DNA from: Prochlorococcus marinus str. SB
GTDB taxonomy: Bacteria > Cyanobacteriota > Cyanobacteriia > PCC-6307 > Cyanobiaceae
Length of the DNA: 64,000 bases
Direction: 5' to 3'
NCBI RefSeq assembly: GCF_000760115.1
Contig: NZ_JNAS01000002.1
Span: forward strand, 620,001 to 684,000
Shown piece after piece: positions 37,991-48,306 of the stretch; position 1 is the stretch's first letter; the number at the start of each line of letters is the position of its first letter. Under the pieces are notes generated by a model that was given only the letters and a program-made list of their open reading frames with translations, ran no database searches and was not told where the DNA came from. Both the position numbers and the translations under genes were made by a program.

Positions 37991-39273
37991 TAAAAAACAT
38001 TTGATTTTTGATTTTTAAAAGAATTATTATTTTTACCCTCTGCAATAAGGTATATCATGAAAAGTAAGATAACGGAACCTGCTATAAAAGGTGATTTAGG
38101 ACCAAAACTATCATAAACCCTTCCGGCCATTGCAATTCCTAAAACTCCTCCGAGACTCTGTAGACCCTGAAGGTTACTTAAAATTGATCCTTGTTTATCA
38201 ACGTCTAATTTCTTTGATATAAGTGCTCTTAAGGTGGGCGTAATTAACCCTGCCCCAACGGCTAAAAATGAAACAGCTGAATAAATATTAAGTGTCGCAT
38301 TTTCTTTTGGAGCAGTTATTAAAAGAGTACATGCCACAAGAATGAAGCCTGATCCGATAAGGGTTAATCGCATTTCGCCAAGTTGCTTTACCAGAGGCCC
38401 TATTAGTCCTCCTTGAACAATAATTGCAATTATTCCTACTACAACAAGAGTTCCACTTGATGCTTTGGTCGTCCAGTTTAATGATTCTTGAAGGAAAAAT
38501 ATAAGAATATTGGTCAGTCCAGTAAAAGCAATAAAGTAAATAAAAAAAGCTAATGATAATTTTTTAATCTTTTCTTCTTTGAAAACTGTAAATAGCTGCT
38601 TTAAAGGGTTTTTTAAAATATTTTTTGATTTCTTTGAGTTACTATTAGGTTTGGTTTCTGGTAAGTAAAAAAATACAAGGAGGAAATTTATTATTGGAAT
38701 GATTGAGGCTATCAAAACTGGAATAATAAAATTATTGTTTGTATTTTTTGCAAAAATAACAACAAAAATATTACCTAAGAAGAAACTTAAACCAAAAGCC
38801 ACACCAATAAGACCAAATGTTTTTGCTCTTTTTTCAGGGCTTGAAATATCTGCAAGAATTGTTGTTGCAGTAGCTGCAGTTCCCCCACTTAAACCATCAA
38901 TAAGTCTTGCTAAAAATAATAAAAATAGCGGGATTGAAGCTATTGAATTTGACCAATTAAAAAGAACCGTAAAAGATAATATTGATATTCCTATTACTGA
39001 ACCAGTAATACAAAAAAGAGTGATAGGTCTTCTTCCATATCTATCACTCATAAGTCCTATAAAAGGAGAAGCTGTAAATTGAGCTAATTGGTAAGTGCAT
39101 GATAATAAACCATATGTACTTGCTTTAGAGTCAAAAAGTAAAACAAAAGAGGGTAATATGGGTAAAAGTATACTTTCACTTAAACGATCATTTAGAAGAG
39201 TGATAAACGCACTAAGCAGAGTAAATTTTTTATTTGGTTTTAATAAACTTTCTTTCACAATATTTACCTTCAT
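37990..39273 (-). CDS. MFS transporter
   Basis: The 427-residue protein has about 12 hydrophobic helices split by a hydrophilic loop near 205-225 (ETKPNSNSKKSKN). The MFS signature GLMSDRYGRRPITL is in the loop between helices 2 and 3, and a C-terminal ARGPV-type segment LGIAMAGRVYDSFG is present. The pattern resembles the DHA1 (drug:H+ antiporter, TetA-like) group. The substrate is unknown. The TAATG junction couples it to ppk, which might suggest phosphate-related transport, but the sequence does not show that. Divergent from cobA across about 30 bp. Confidence 0.85.
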   Translation of the reverse strand: MKVNIVKESLLKPNKKFTLLSAFITLLNDRLSESILLPILPSFVLLFDSKASTYGLLSCTYQLAQFTASPFIGLMSDRYGRRPITLFCITGSVIGISILSFTVLFNWSNSIASIPLFLLFLARLIDGLSGGTAATATTILADISSPEKRAKTFGLIGVAFGLSFFLGNIFVVIFAKNTNNNFIIPVLIASIIPIINFLLVFFYLPETKPNSNSKKSKNILKNPLKQLFTVFKEEKIKKLSLAFFIYFIAFTGLTNILIFFLQESLNWTTKASSGTLVVVGIIAIIVQGGLIGPLVKQLGEMRLTLIGSGFILVACTLLITAPKENATLNIYSAVSFLAVGAGLITPTLRALISKKLDVDKQGSILSNLQGLQSLGGVLGIAMAGRVYDSFGPKSPFIAGSVILLFMIYLIAEGKNNNSFKNQKSNVF

Positions 39274-39303
39274 TGCGATTAACTTTTACTACCATACTTG
39301 TTA

Positions 39304-40119
39304 ATGGAGATTATTGTGCCCGGCATTGTTTATTTAGTTGGAGCAGGTCCCGGTGACCCTGAGCTTTTAACTCTAAAAGCTTTACGACTAATAAAAAATT
39401 GTGATGCATTAGTTCATGATGCTTTAATCCCAGATGAAATAATAAAAGAGGTAGGAAAAAATACAGAAATTTTTCATGTAGGTAAAAGAGCTGGAAAGTG
39501 TTCTGTACCTCAGGCTGAAACTAATGCTCTTATTTTGAAATTGGCAAAAGAAGGCAAAAATGTTGTAAGGCTTAAAGGGGGAGATCCATTCGTTTTTTCT
39601 AGAGGTGGCGAAGAGGTATCGATTTTAGAAAAAAATGGAATTTCAGTTGAAATTGTTCCAGGTATTACTTCTGGGATAGCTGCCCCTACATATTTTGGTA
39701 TTCCTCTAACCCATAGAGATGCTGCTAGTTCCGTAACTTTCGTCACTGGACATGAGCGTGTAGATAAGGAAAAAAAGACAGTGAATTGGAGAGATTTAGC
39801 TAAATCATCAGATAGCTTAGTAATTTTTATGGGTATAAAAAATATTGAATATATTGTGGAAGAATTAATTCTAGGTGGTTTAGATAAGAATACTAAATGC
39901 GCTGTGATTCAAGAAGCTACTTTAAAAAATCAAAAATGTTTGATAGAGAAATTAAATAATCTTCCAGATAAAATCAAAGATAAAGAATTTTTATCTCCAT
40001 CAATTATTATTATTGGAAAAATTGTTGAATTTAAGGTTAATAACAATATAACTAAAGTATCTGATGTCTATTTACCAGATATTAATAAAGTTCAACTATA
40101 TAATAAATCCCAAAAATAA
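39304..40119 (+). CDS. cobA: Uroporphyrinogen-III C-methyltransferase
   Basis: Uses S-adenosylmethionine to methylate uroporphyrinogen III at C2 and C7, giving precorrin-2 for sirohaem and cobalamin. I prefer ATG 39304; GTG 39316 (giving MPGIVYLVGAGPGDPE) is also plausible and TTG at 39298 is unlikely. SUMT motifs are VGAGPGDPELLTLKAL, HDALIP, VVRLKGGDPFVFSRGGEE and SVTFVTGHE. About 270 residues, normal for a stand-alone SUMT without the CysG dehydrogenase or HemD fusion. Its last 28 bp overlap pabC tail to tail. Confidence 0.94.
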   Translation: MEIIVPGIVYLVGAGPGDPELLTLKALRLIKNCDALVHDALIPDEIIKEVGKNTEIFHVGKRAGKCSVPQAETNALILKLAKEGKNVVRLKGGDPFVFSRGGEEVSILEKNGISVEIVPGITSGIAAPTYFGIPLTHRDAASSVTFVTGHERVDKEKKTVNWRDLAKSSDSLVIFMGIKNIEYIVEELILGGLDKNTKCAVIQEATLKNQKCLIEKLNNLPDKIKDKEFLSPSIIIIGKIVEFKVNNNITKVSDVYLPDINKVQLYNKSQK

Positions 40120-40919
40120 ATTGGATCGAATTTAGATTTAAGCTTTAAATCATTAACTTGATTAATTTGTCTGCAAGATAAGCTATTAATTGCAACTATT
40201 ATGTCATCATTTTGAAATTCTGGAGGAATTAATTCTTCTTTTACAATTTTCAATTTTAAAGCTTTAGAAATCATAATCCCCTCTAAACAGCCACTTTCTT
40301 TTCTAGGAGTTATCCATTGATTATTTCTTTTAATTAGAAAATTAAATGTACTTCCACAACAAAGTTCACCTGACGTATTCAAAAGGATAGAATCATCAAA
40401 TGATTTTTCATTGGCTTCTGTCAAAACTTGTATTGCCTGATTATATGAAAAGGTTTTGCATTTACTTATAAGACTGAATTCATTTATTCTTTCCGTTTGA
40501 CTAATGCAAACGCTTATCGGATTAAAATTAGGTTTGATTCTATAGAACTCAAGCCATAAATTATCTAAATCTTTTGTCTTTGAAGTGCTATCAATTGTAA
40601 GTCTTCGACCTTCATTAGTTCCTCGACTATAGTTTATTCTTACTGAAGCAAATTGATCATTTTTAAGTGATAACTTTTTAATTCCATCGTGAATAAGTTG
40701 TCTCAAAGTTGATTTATTAATTTTGAGATTAATATTTAAAATCTTGCTACTTTTTTCTAATCTTTTCAGATGTTCATCAAAAAGAATAGGTTTGTTTTCT
40801 TTTATCAAAATGGTTTCGAATATACCATCAGCAAATTTTAATCCTCTATTATTAGCAGCAATAAATATTCTATCAATATCCAACCATTGATCCTTGTGCC
40901 AGCCTAATGTTTCAATCAT
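40092..40919 (-). CDS. pabC: Class IV aminotransferase, probable aminodeoxychorismate lyase
   Basis: PLP enzyme that would release pyruvate from aminodeoxychorismate to give p-aminobenzoate for folate. The protein has 275 residues with the fold-type IV motifs GLKFADGIFETI at 26-37, a probable PLP lysine K155 in SKCKTFSYN, and LLNTSGELCCGSTFNFLI. Class IV includes branched-chain and D-amino acid aminotransferases, but the direct coupling to pabB (ATGA overlap, 40916-40919) argues for lyase activity. It is the last gene of a queE-queC-pabB-pabC run. Confidence 0.85.
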   Translation of the reverse strand: MIETLGWHKDQWLDIDRIFIAANNRGLKFADGIFETILIKENKPILFDEHLKRLEKSSKILNINLKINKSTLRQLIHDGIKKLSLKNDQFASVRINYSRGTNEGRRLTIDSTSKTKDLDNLWLEFYRIKPNFNPISVCISQTERINEFSLISKCKTFSYNQAIQVLTEANEKSFDDSILLNTSGELCCGSTFNFLIKRNNQWITPRKESGCLEGIMISKALKLKIVKEELIPPEFQNDDIIVAINSLSCRQINQVNDLKLKSKFDPIYFWDLLYS

Positions 40920-42232
40920 TTTAGTGAATCAATTAACGGTAAAAGTTTCCACTTTAGTTCATCAGTTTCCTCTTCAGGGTTTGAGTCAATTACTATTCCG
41001 CAACCTGCATATATATTGATTTTTTTGTCTTTAATTAAAAATGATCTTATTAGTATATTGCTGTCAAACTCTCCATTCCAGTCAAGTTTCAAAATTGAGC
41101 CACAGTATGGTCCGCGTTCGCATTCTTCTAATTCAAAAAGTCTCTGGCATGATCTTAATTTAGGTGCTCCAGTTATAGACCCTCCAGGCCAACAAGCTTT
41201 AAGTAAATCTATCCAGTTCTTGTCTTTTTTTAATTTGCCTCTGATTACTGAAGTTAGATGATGAACTTTTAAGAAACTTTCAAGTTTTAATATTTCTGGC
41301 ACCACAATGCTTCCTGTTTCGCAAACTTTACTTAAATCATTTCTTATTAGGTCAACAATCATAATATTTTCGGCTCTATCTTTTTCGTTTGTTATTAAAT
41401 CGATAGCATTAAGTGCGTCTTGATTTGAATCTTTATCTCTTGATCTAGTTCCTTTGATAGGTCTTGATTCTACAAAATTTTTATTATCTATTTTTATAAA
41501 TCTTTCTGGTGAGGTAGATAAAATAGCCTCTTTATAATTATCATTATTTATTATTATTCCTCCAAAGGGAGCTCTTAATTTCCTTCTTATTTTCAAATAA
41601 ATATCTAGAGGATTATAGTTTTTGGAAGATTCAATTTCACATTTAGTTGTTAGGTTTGCTTGAAATATATCCCCTAGGGAAATTAATTTTTTTAATTTTA
41701 AAATATTTTTCTGAAATTTTTCAGCCATTTCGTCCAAATTTATTTTTGAAAAATCAAAATTTAAATTTGGTTCAATAATATTTTCTTCTTCAATATTTTT
41801 TATATTGTTGATTATGTTTTTATAATTCATCAGTTCAGATGAGTTTGTGCCTTCGATAATTATTTCTTTTTTTATTAGATTACATTTAATGATTGGATCA
41901 TATGATGCAATCCATAAAGTTGCCATATTAGATTTTCGCCATGGGTTTTTTGGTTCTATATAAACTCCAGCTTCATAACTTAACCATCCGATCCAAAATC
42001 CTTCTTCAATATTTTTTAAATTGTTAAATGGATTATTAGTTTTGTCTAAGTTATTGATATCTCTTGATTGGATTATTTTTTTAGGTTTAATTCCTATTAT
42101 TGACCATTCTCCATTGTCTTTGCCATCACTGTCTAGCCAAGCTAATCCTTTGTCACCGAATTTCTTTGTTAGATCATGTGTAATCAGTGCTGGATCTATC
42201 CATTTTTCTAGAATTATTTTTTTTATTTTCAT
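40916..42232 (-). CDS. pabB: Aminodeoxychorismate synthase component I
   Basis: Aminates chorismate to 4-amino-4-deoxychorismate. The 438-residue protein is a chorismate-binding domain enzyme: the PIKGT motif (K260, ESRPIKGTRSRD) marks PabB rather than TrpE, which has PIAGT. PGGSITGAPK is the conserved C-terminal motif and LIRNDLSKVC is also present. Expected partner PabA (glutaminase) is not in the window. The gene overlaps pabC at its 3' end and queC at its 5' end by 4 bp each, so translation is coupled across pteridine-related steps. Confidence 0.94.
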   Translation of the reverse strand: MKIKKIILEKWIDPALITHDLTKKFGDKGLAWLDSDGKDNGEWSIIGIKPKKIIQSRDINNLDKTNNPFNNLKNIEEGFWIGWLSYEAGVYIEPKNPWRKSNMATLWIASYDPIIKCNLIKKEIIIEGTNSSELMNYKNIINNIKNIEEENIIEPNLNFDFSKINLDEMAEKFQKNILKLKKLISLGDIFQANLTTKCEIESSKNYNPLDIYLKIRRKLRAPFGGIIINNDNYKEAILSTSPERFIKIDNKNFVESRPIKGTRSRDKDSNQDALNAIDLITNEKDRAENIMIVDLIRNDLSKVCETGSIVVPEILKLESFLKVHHLTSVIRGKLKKDKNWIDLLKACWPGGSITGAPKLRSCQRLFELEECERGPYCGSILKLDWNGEFDSNILIRSFLIKDKKINIYAGCGIVIDSNPEEETDELKWKLLPLIDSLK

Positions 42233-42903
42233 TTTTTATTATTGTTTTTAAGCCATTGTTCATAAGCGGCATTTCTAATTCTGCAGCTATCACACTTACC
42301 GCATGGTTTTGAATTACCCGAATAACAACTCCATGTTTTATCTAAAGGGACATGATTAGCAAAAGCTAATTGAATAATTTCCTCTTTATTTAAATCTAAT
42401 AGTGGTGTCCAAAGTTTTATTGGATTATTTTCTCTTCCTCTTTTATTGGCTAAATCTGCTAATTCTTGAAATTTTTTGATGTAGTCAGGTCTGCAATCTG
42501 GATAACCAGAATAATCTAGTGCATTAACTCCTAATCCAATCAAATCAGCATCTATTGCTTCGGCATAACTTAGTGCAACGGAAATAAATATAGTATTTCT
42601 CCCAGGAACATAAGTATTAGGAATTTTATTAGTTTGTACTCCTTCTATTGGAATATTCTTTTGAGTATCAGTTAATGACGAGCCTCCCCATAAAGATAAG
42701 TCAAGCTTAATGATTTTAAATTCTTCGATATCAAAGTGTTTTGCAATTATTGATGCAGAATTTAATTCTTTTTTATGACGTTGACCGTAGTCAAATGAAA
42801 GGCCAAAAATTTTAGCTTCGGATTTTTTGGCGATACCAGTAACTGTAGAAGAATCTAAACCTCCAGATAATAAAACTACTATCGATTTATTTTTAAGAGT
42901 CAT
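42229..42903 (-). CDS. queC: 7-cyano-7-deazaguanine synthase QueC
   Basis: Converts 7-carboxy-7-deazaguanine to preQ0 with ATP and ammonia. The protein has 224 residues. The PP-loop is LSGGLDSS at 12-19, and the C-terminal zinc site has C193, C201, C204 and C207 (CYSGNSKPCGKCDSC). GYPDCRPDYIKKF is a family segment. It overlaps pabB by 4 bp and follows queE after 6 bp, so queE-queC is a two-gene deazaguanine unit at the head of the run. Confidence 0.96.
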   Translation of the reverse strand: MTLKNKSIVVLLSGGLDSSTVTGIAKKSEAKIFGLSFDYGQRHKKELNSASIIAKHFDIEEFKIIKLDLSLWGGSSLTDTQKNIPIEGVQTNKIPNTYVPGRNTIFISVALSYAEAIDADLIGLGVNALDYSGYPDCRPDYIKKFQELADLANKRGRENNPIKLWTPLLDLNKEEIIQLAFANHVPLDKTWSCYSGNSKPCGKCDSCRIRNAAYEQWLKNNNKK

Positions 42904-42909
42904 ATGATT

Positions 42910-43587
42910 TCAATTAATTTTTAAGTATTTGTGAGTTTGAAGGCTCAATTTCCAATCGGGGTTATTTTTTACGAAATCGATAGCAAGAGAAAAACCATTA
43001 GCATTATTCCATGCTGGCTGTAAATAAAAAATTTTATCTTCTTTTTTTAAGCCATTTTCGCTTTTAGAGAGTTGATATTGTTTTAAAGTTTCTTTTTTTA
43101 TTTGGATAGCAAATTCAATATCTTCTATTTCATTTATGATTATTTTGATTTCATTGCAGTTTTTTAAAAAATAATTTTTTGGAGGTGAGTGTCTTTTAGG
43201 AGATAAAGTAATCCAGTCATAGCTTCCTGATATCGAATTAACTCCACTTGTCTCAATATGAATCTTCATTGGCTTTTGTTCTTCTCCCATCGTCATTTTT
43301 TTTATGGCTTTGCAAAAATTATCCAAGTTATGTTGTAAAGGTTCTCCACCTGTAATAACGCAAAATGATGCTCCTTTTTTTCTGGCAATTTTTATGCGAT
43401 CTATTATTTTTTCAATTGATATAAAAGGGTGTTTTTTCTCGTCCCATGAATTCTTTGTATCGCACCATGAACATCCAACTTTACATCCGGCTAATCTTAC
43501 AAAAAAAGCACTTTTTCCAGCGTGATAACCTTCACCTTGTAATGAATGAAATTGTTCGACTAAGGGTAAAAAATTTGTCATTTTCAT
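42910..43587 (-). CDS. queE: 7-carboxy-7-deazaguanine synthase QueE
   Basis: Radical SAM enzyme that rearranges 6-carboxy-tetrahydropterin. The protein has 225 residues. The cluster-binding CX3CX2C motif lies at C35, C39 and C42 (GCKVGCSWCDT). FHSLQGEGYHAG before it and the VITGGEPLQHNL substrate segment are typical. The C-terminal part includes the family segment LQPAWN. It lies 18 bp downstream of pyrG on the same strand. Together with queC here and queG at 223, a queuosine route is present in this genome. Confidence 0.94.
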   Translation of the reverse strand: MKMTNFLPLVEQFHSLQGEGYHAGKSAFFVRLAGCKVGCSWCDTKNSWDEKKHPFISIEKIIDRIKIARKKGASFCVITGGEPLQHNLDNFCKAIKKMTMGEEQKPMKIHIETSGVNSISGSYDWITLSPKRHSPPKNYFLKNCNEIKIIINEIEDIEFAIQIKKETLKQYQLSKSENGLKKEDKIFYLQPAWNNANGFSLAIDFVKNNPDWKLSLQTHKYLKIN

Positions 43588-43605
43588 TCAAAAAAATAAA
43601 GAATA

Positions 43606-45216
43606 TTAATTTGATTGAGTTAACTTATCTTGAGAGGCTTTTATTAATCCTTTAAATAAAGGATGAGGTTTGCCAGGTCGTGATAAAAACTCAGGATGAT
43701 ATTGACAGGCTAAGAAGTATGGATGATTTTCTAACTCAATTAACTCAACTAATCTGCCATCTGGTGATGTACCACTAATTTTGTATCCAGAATCTAAAAA
43801 ACTTTGTTTGTAGTAATTATTAAATTCGTATCTATGTCGATGTCTCTCATAAATGACATCCTCATCATATAAGTTTTTTCCAGTTGTATTTTTTGTCAAT
43901 CTACATGGATAAACTCCAAGTCTCATTGTCCCACCTAAATCAACTACATCTTCCTGTTCTGGTAATAAGTGTATCACTGGATTTGGAGTGTTTGGGTCAA
44001 GTTCTGAACTAGATGCATCTGGAAGATTAGCTACATTCCTGGCCCATTCTATAACTGCACATTGCATACCAAGGCACAAACCTAAAAAGGGAATTTTATT
44101 TTCTCTTGCGAATTTTATAGCCGAAATTTTTCCATTGACTCCTCTATTGCCAAATCCCCCTGGTACGACAATTGCATCAACATCATTTAAGTAAGTTTCT
44201 GCTGAATTTTTTTCTATCATTTCAGCACTTACCCAATGTAAATCTAATAAAGCCTTTTGTTCAATGCATGCATGTCTTAAAGCTTCAACAACGGATAAAT
44301 ATGCATCTCCAAGTTCAATATATTTGCCTACAAGGGCAACTTTTATTGGATCTCCAGGATTTCTTAGGTTGTGTATTAGTTGCTCCCAATTTTTCAAATC
44401 ACATTTTTTATCTTCAAGGTCTAAATACTTCAGGGTTTCTTTGCATAATCCTTCTTTTTTTAGAGAAAGAGGTACAGAATAAATACTGTCTGCGTCTAAA
44501 GCTTCAATTACAGAGTTGATACTGACACCGCAAAAACCACTAAGCTTTTTTTTAAGAGCTTCATTGATAGATTTATCACTTCGGCATACAAGTAAATCTG
44601 GCTGAATTCCAATTGATCTTAATTCTTTCACTGAATGTTGTGTTGGTTTAGTTTTTATTTCGCCAGAGGTTTTGATGTAAGGAAGTAATGTTACGTGTAT
44701 GTATGTAACATCATTCCTATTGACATCATTTTTGAATTCTCTTATTGCCTCTAAAAAAGGTAGAGATTCAATATCACCAACTGTTCCACCAATTTCAGTA
44801 ATAATAATATCTGCATTGCTGTTAGCGGCTACTCTATGAATCCTTTCTCTAATTTCTCCCGTTATGTGAGGTATTACTTGCACAGTTCCACCGTTATAAT
44901 TTCCTCTTCTTTCTTTATTAATAACTGCTTGATAAATAGATCCCGTCGTTACACTATTTAACCTAGTCATTGCAGTATCAGTAAATCTTTCGTAGTGACC
45001 TAAATCTAGATCGGTTTCAGCCCCATCTTCAGTTACAAATACTTCTCCATGTTGAAAAGGGCTCATTGTGCCTGGATCAACATTTAGATATGGATCTAGT
45101 TTTAATATTGAAACACTATATCCTCTAGACTTTAATAATCTACCTAAACTTGCAGCTACAATTCCTTTACCAATGCTAGAAACTACTCCTCCGGTGACAA
45201 AAACAAATTTTGACAT
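43606..45216 (-). CDS. pyrG: CTP synthase
   Basis: Forms CTP from UTP, ATP and glutamine. The protein has 536 residues. The N-terminal synthase domain begins [18 protein letters not shown] with the P-loop-like [11 protein letters not shown]; Mg-binding and UTP motifs are in [14 protein letters not shown] and [11 protein letters not shown]. The C-terminal class I glutaminase domain (from about 290) has its nucleophile C381 in LGLCLGMQ, with the HPEF motif near the end. An AGGAGG sits at 45240-45245 but 23 nt from the ATG, too far for a normal ribosome binding site. Leader function is unclear. Confidence 0.97.
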   Translation of the reverse strand: MSKFVFVTGGVVSSIGKGIVAASLGRLLKSRGYSVSILKLDPYLNVDPGTMSPFQHGEVFVTEDGAETDLDLGHYERFTDTAMTRLNSVTTGSIYQAVINKERRGNYNGGTVQVIPHITGEIRERIHRVAANSNADIIITEIGGTVGDIESLPFLEAIREFKNDVNRNDVTYIHVTLLPYIKTSGEIKTKPTQHSVKELRSIGIQPDLLVCRSDKSINEALKKKLSGFCGVSINSVIEALDADSIYSVPLSLKKEGLCKETLKYLDLEDKKCDLKNWEQLIHNLRNPGDPIKVALVGKYIELGDAYLSVVEALRHACIEQKALLDLHWVSAEMIEKNSAETYLNDVDAIVVPGGFGNRGVNGKISAIKFARENKIPFLGLCLGMQCAVIEWARNVANLPDASSSELDPNTPNPVIHLLPEQEDVVDLGGTMRLGVYPCRLTKNTTGKNLYDEDVIYERHRHRYEFNNYYKQSFLDSGYKISGTSPDGRLVELIELENHPYFLACQYHPEFLSRPGKPHPLFKGLIKASQDKLTQSN

Positions 45217-45291
45217 TAAATATTTTTAATTAAGCACTGCCTCCTTATATTTTATTTAAACAAAAAACTTTTAGGACATCCATATATATTC

Positions 45292-47088
45292 TTATTCATC
45301 AATTGTTATTTCAATATCTAATTCTTTTAATTGTGATTCTGAGACATTTGAAGGCGCATTTGTGAGAAGACATTTTGCTTGTTGATTTTTTGGAAACGCT
45401 ATTGTTTCTCTGATTGAATCTGCACCTATGATCAGCATCGTAATACGATCTAATCCAAACGCTATTCCACCATGAGGAGGAGCACCCATTTCTAAGGCTT
45501 CTATTAAAAATCCAAATTTTTCATTAATCTCTTTAGCAGTAAGTCCTACCTTTTTCAAAACCTCTCTTTGCAAGTTTGCTTCATGAATACGTAAAGAGCC
45601 ACCTCCTAATTCCAAGCCGTTTAGAACTAAGTCATAAGCATTTGCTATAGAGTCCTCGATTTCTTTTTGTAAGTTTTCAGAATCTTTAGATTCTATATTT
45701 TTTGGAGAACAAAAAGGATGATGTAAAGCTTCATATCTATTTTCCTCTTCATTTCTCTCAAACATCGGGAAATCAGTTACCCATAAGAAATTCCATTTAC
45801 TTTTATCTATGAGATTTAAGTCTTTTGCGATGTATTGTCTCACTCTATCTAATGACTGGTTGACAATTTGTTTATCTCCAGCACCCAGGAGGATTAAGTC
45901 TCCATCTTGCGCTTCGGTGATTCTTAAAATATCAGCTATATGCTCTTCATTTAGATTATTTTTAATTGCCCCAATAGTCTCAAGCTCATCTCCTTTGACC
46001 CTTATAAAGGCCAAGCCACCAGCTCCTGCATCTTGAGCTACTTGGAAGATATCACCTCCGGGTTTAATTCTTACGTTGCTAATACTTAAATTACCTCCTT
46101 TGACTGTTATGGATTTTATAGAACCTCCAGACTTAATTGCCTTGGTGAAAATATTAAAGCCAATATCACCTAATACTTCTCCTAAATCTTTTAATAACAT
46201 TTGATATCTAGTGTCTGGTCTATCAGTGCCGTAATTATCCATTGCTGCTTGCCATGACATTCTTGGAAAAGCATTATCAAAATTAATATCTAATACTTCT
46301 TTCCATATTTTTTTTATAAGACTTTCATTAAAAGAGATTATTTCTTCTTCACTAATAAAGCTCATTTCAATATCTAATTGCGTAAACTCTGGCTGTCTAT
46401 CTGCCCTTAAGTCTTCATCACGGAAACATTTTGCGATTTGATAATACTTATCTAAGCCTCCCACCATTAAAAGTTGTTTAAATAGTTGTGGGGATTGAGG
46501 CAGAGCAAAAAATTCTCCATTAGAAAGACGAGCAGGAACAAGAAAATCGCGAGCGCCTTCTGGAGTTGATTTTGTAAGTAATGGAGTCTCTACTTCTGTA
46601 AATCCAAAATTATCAAGAAATTCTCTAGCAACTTTAATAATTTTATGTCTTGTTTTTAAATTTTCTAGTAATTTGCCTCTTCTTAAATCAAGGTATCTAT
46701 ATTTTAATCTGAGTTCCTCTTTTGTATTTTCATAATCATGTATAGATACTGGAAAAGGTAGGTTTTTTTTAATTTGGTTGAGAATTTGCAAATCTTTAAC
46801 TTTAAGCTCTAACTCTCCAGTACTTAAATTTTTATTTATTGAATCTTTTGGCCTTTCGTAAATAATTCCGCTGACCATTATTACTGTTTCATTTTTAAGA
46901 GTTTCTGCCTGTTTAAATAGATCTGCACCATCATCGGGGTTAATTGTTATTTGTAGAAATCCACTATGGTCTCTTAAATCAATGAAAATTACACCACCAT
47001 GATCTCTTCTTCTATCTACCCATCCGCATAAATTAACTAATTTACCAATATCTGTATTATTGAGTTCTTTGCAAATTTTGTTTCTCAT
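45292..47088 (-). CDS. aspS: Aspartyl-tRNA synthetase
   Basis: Class II synthetase, 598 residues, bacterial-type with a GAD insertion domain near 290-420. The N-terminal OB domain begins [18 protein letters not shown]; motif 2 is [14 protein letters not shown] and motif 3 is GLDRI in [12 protein letters not shown]. The anticodon-binding loop carries H30-G31 (RDHGG), the residue pattern reported for non-discriminating AspRS that also charges tRNA-Asn; discriminating E. coli enzyme reads RDLGS. A second indicator position (Gly near 82) is not matched. Stands alone with 75 bp to pyrG and 55 bp to gcvT. Confidence 0.96.
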   Translation of the reverse strand: MRNKICKELNNTDIGKLVNLCGWVDRRRDHGGVIFIDLRDHSGFLQITINPDDGADLFKQAETLKNETVIMVSGIIYERPKDSINKNLSTGELELKVKDLQILNQIKKNLPFPVSIHDYENTKEELRLKYRYLDLRRGKLLENLKTRHKIIKVAREFLDNFGFTEVETPLLTKSTPEGARDFLVPARLSNGEFFALPQSPQLFKQLLMVGGLDKYYQIAKCFRDEDLRADRQPEFTQLDIEMSFISEEEIISFNESLIKKIWKEVLDINFDNAFPRMSWQAAMDNYGTDRPDTRYQMLLKDLGEVLGDIGFNIFTKAIKSGGSIKSITVKGGNLSISNVRIKPGGDIFQVAQDAGAGGLAFIRVKGDELETIGAIKNNLNEEHIADILRITEAQDGDLILLGAGDKQIVNQSLDRVRQYIAKDLNLIDKSKWNFLWVTDFPMFERNEEENRYEALHHPFCSPKNIESKDSENLQKEIEDSIANAYDLVLNGLELGGGSLRIHEANLQREVLKKVGLTAKEINEKFGFLIEALEMGAPPHGGIAFGLDRITMLIIGADSIRETIAFPKNQQAKCLLTNAPSNVSESQLKELDIEITIDE

Positions 47089-47143
47089 CTAAGTATGATT
47101 TATTTATCAATAACTTATAATAATTCTTTAAGGGTAAATTTAG

Positions 47144-48256
47144 TTAATAATTTTTTTTATAAAACGCTCTCTTTGTTATTACCCCTTTGAATTTTTTGCC
47201 TCTTATTGATATTTGAACTTCATTATTTATTAAGGCATGCGAAGTATTGATGTATGCAAAAGCTATAGCTTGTTGTTTAGTTGGAGACCAACTGCCGCTT
47301 GTGATAGTCCCAATATTTTCTTCACCTTTAAGAACTGCGCAACCTTTTCTTCCTATTGCTTTACCTTCTATAGAGAGTCCAACTAACTTTTTTTGAATAC
47401 CTAATTTTGACTGCTCTTCAAGAAATCTTCTTCCAAAGAATTCGTGATTATTTTCTAGATGTACTAGCCAGCCTAACCCTGCTTCATATGGAGAAGTCTC
47501 TTCATTTATGTCTTGACCATAAAGATGCATGCCTGCTTCAAGTCTAAGAGTATCTCTAGCTCCTAAACCACAAGGTGCAACATTTTTGGAAATTGAGAAA
47601 TCCCATAAATTAATTGCTGCTTTTTTAGATAAAAGTATTTCTAGACCATTTTCCCCCGTATAGCCTGTCTTTGAAAAGAAAATTTTTTCTTTAGGCGAAA
47701 TATGTTCAAAAATTTTATATTCGCATCCAAAGTTAGGGATATGTGAGATCGAAGATTCAATCCATTCTTCAAATAAATTGAATGAGTTTTTTCCCTGTAG
47801 TGCTAAAAGTACTTTGTCTTTTTTAAAGTTTGTTATCGAAATTTCAGACATATTTAAATTATTTTTTATCCACTGAAAATCTTCTTTGTATCTACTTGCG
47901 TTAACTATTAACAATAATTCTGATATGTCATTTTCTTGTATACCAAGGTCATAAATTATTAAGTCATCTATTATTCCTCCTTTATCATTGAGCATTACTG
48001 TATAAAGTCCCTGTCCTTCAGAAAAGGAGTATAAATTAGTAGGAAAAAGTTTTTGAATATAATCCTTTGGATTGATTCCCTTGATAGAAATCACACCCAT
48101 GTGAGAAATATCAAATAATCCTGCTGAAGATCTAACTGATTTATGCTCTTTAATTAATCCTGAAAATGATATGGGCATTTCCCAACCTGCAAAATCCACT
48201 AATTTTGCATTGGATTCAGCATATTTTGAATAAAGAGGACTTTTTAGCAAATCCAT
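47144..48256 (-). CDS. gcvT: Aminomethyltransferase (glycine cleavage T protein)
   Basis: Transfers the methylene group from lipoyl-H protein to tetrahydrofolate. The protein has 370 residues. It begins [25 protein letters not shown], the N-terminal family signature (quoted here as [11 protein letters not shown]); [12 protein letters not shown] follows. The acidic catalytic region lies around DRxG-like segments, and the [19 protein letters not shown] motif and C-terminal [21 protein letters not shown] are typical. GcvP and GcvH are not in the window. In photosynthetic organisms the complex recovers photorespiratory glycine. Confidence 0.95.
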   Translation of the reverse strand: MDLLKSPLYSKYAESNAKLVDFAGWEMPISFSGLIKEHKSVRSSAGLFDISHMGVISIKGINPKDYIQKLFPTNLYSFSEGQGLYTVMLNDKGGIIDDLIIYDLGIQENDISELLLIVNASRYKEDFQWIKNNLNMSEISITNFKKDKVLLALQGKNSFNLFEEWIESSISHIPNFGCEYKIFEHISPKEKIFFSKTGYTGENGLEILLSKKAAINLWDFSISKNVAPCGLGARDTLRLEAGMHLYGQDINEETSPYEAGLGWLVHLENNHEFFGRRFLEEQSKLGIQKKLVGLSIEGKAIGRKGCAVLKGEENIGTITSGSWSPTKQQAIAFAYINTSHALINNEVQISIRGKKFKGVITKRAFYKKNY

Positions 48257-48306
48257 AAAATATTTAGTTTGTATTTAGTATTTTTACACTGTAGTTTAGA
48301 AATTTT

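Noticed and set aside
38699-39082. 127-codon open frame antisense to the MFS transporter
   Set aside because: Shadow of a membrane-protein gene; Lys/Pro-rich and without domain features.
44172-44519. 115-codon open frame antisense to pyrG
   Set aside because: Complementary-frame shadow, Leu/Gln-rich and not protein-like.
45235-45245. AGGAGG with mini-ORF GTG-CTT-AAT-TAA before pyrG as a regulatory leader
   Set aside because: The spacing to GTG is only 2 nt and the peptide has three codons; more likely coincidence, though not excluded.
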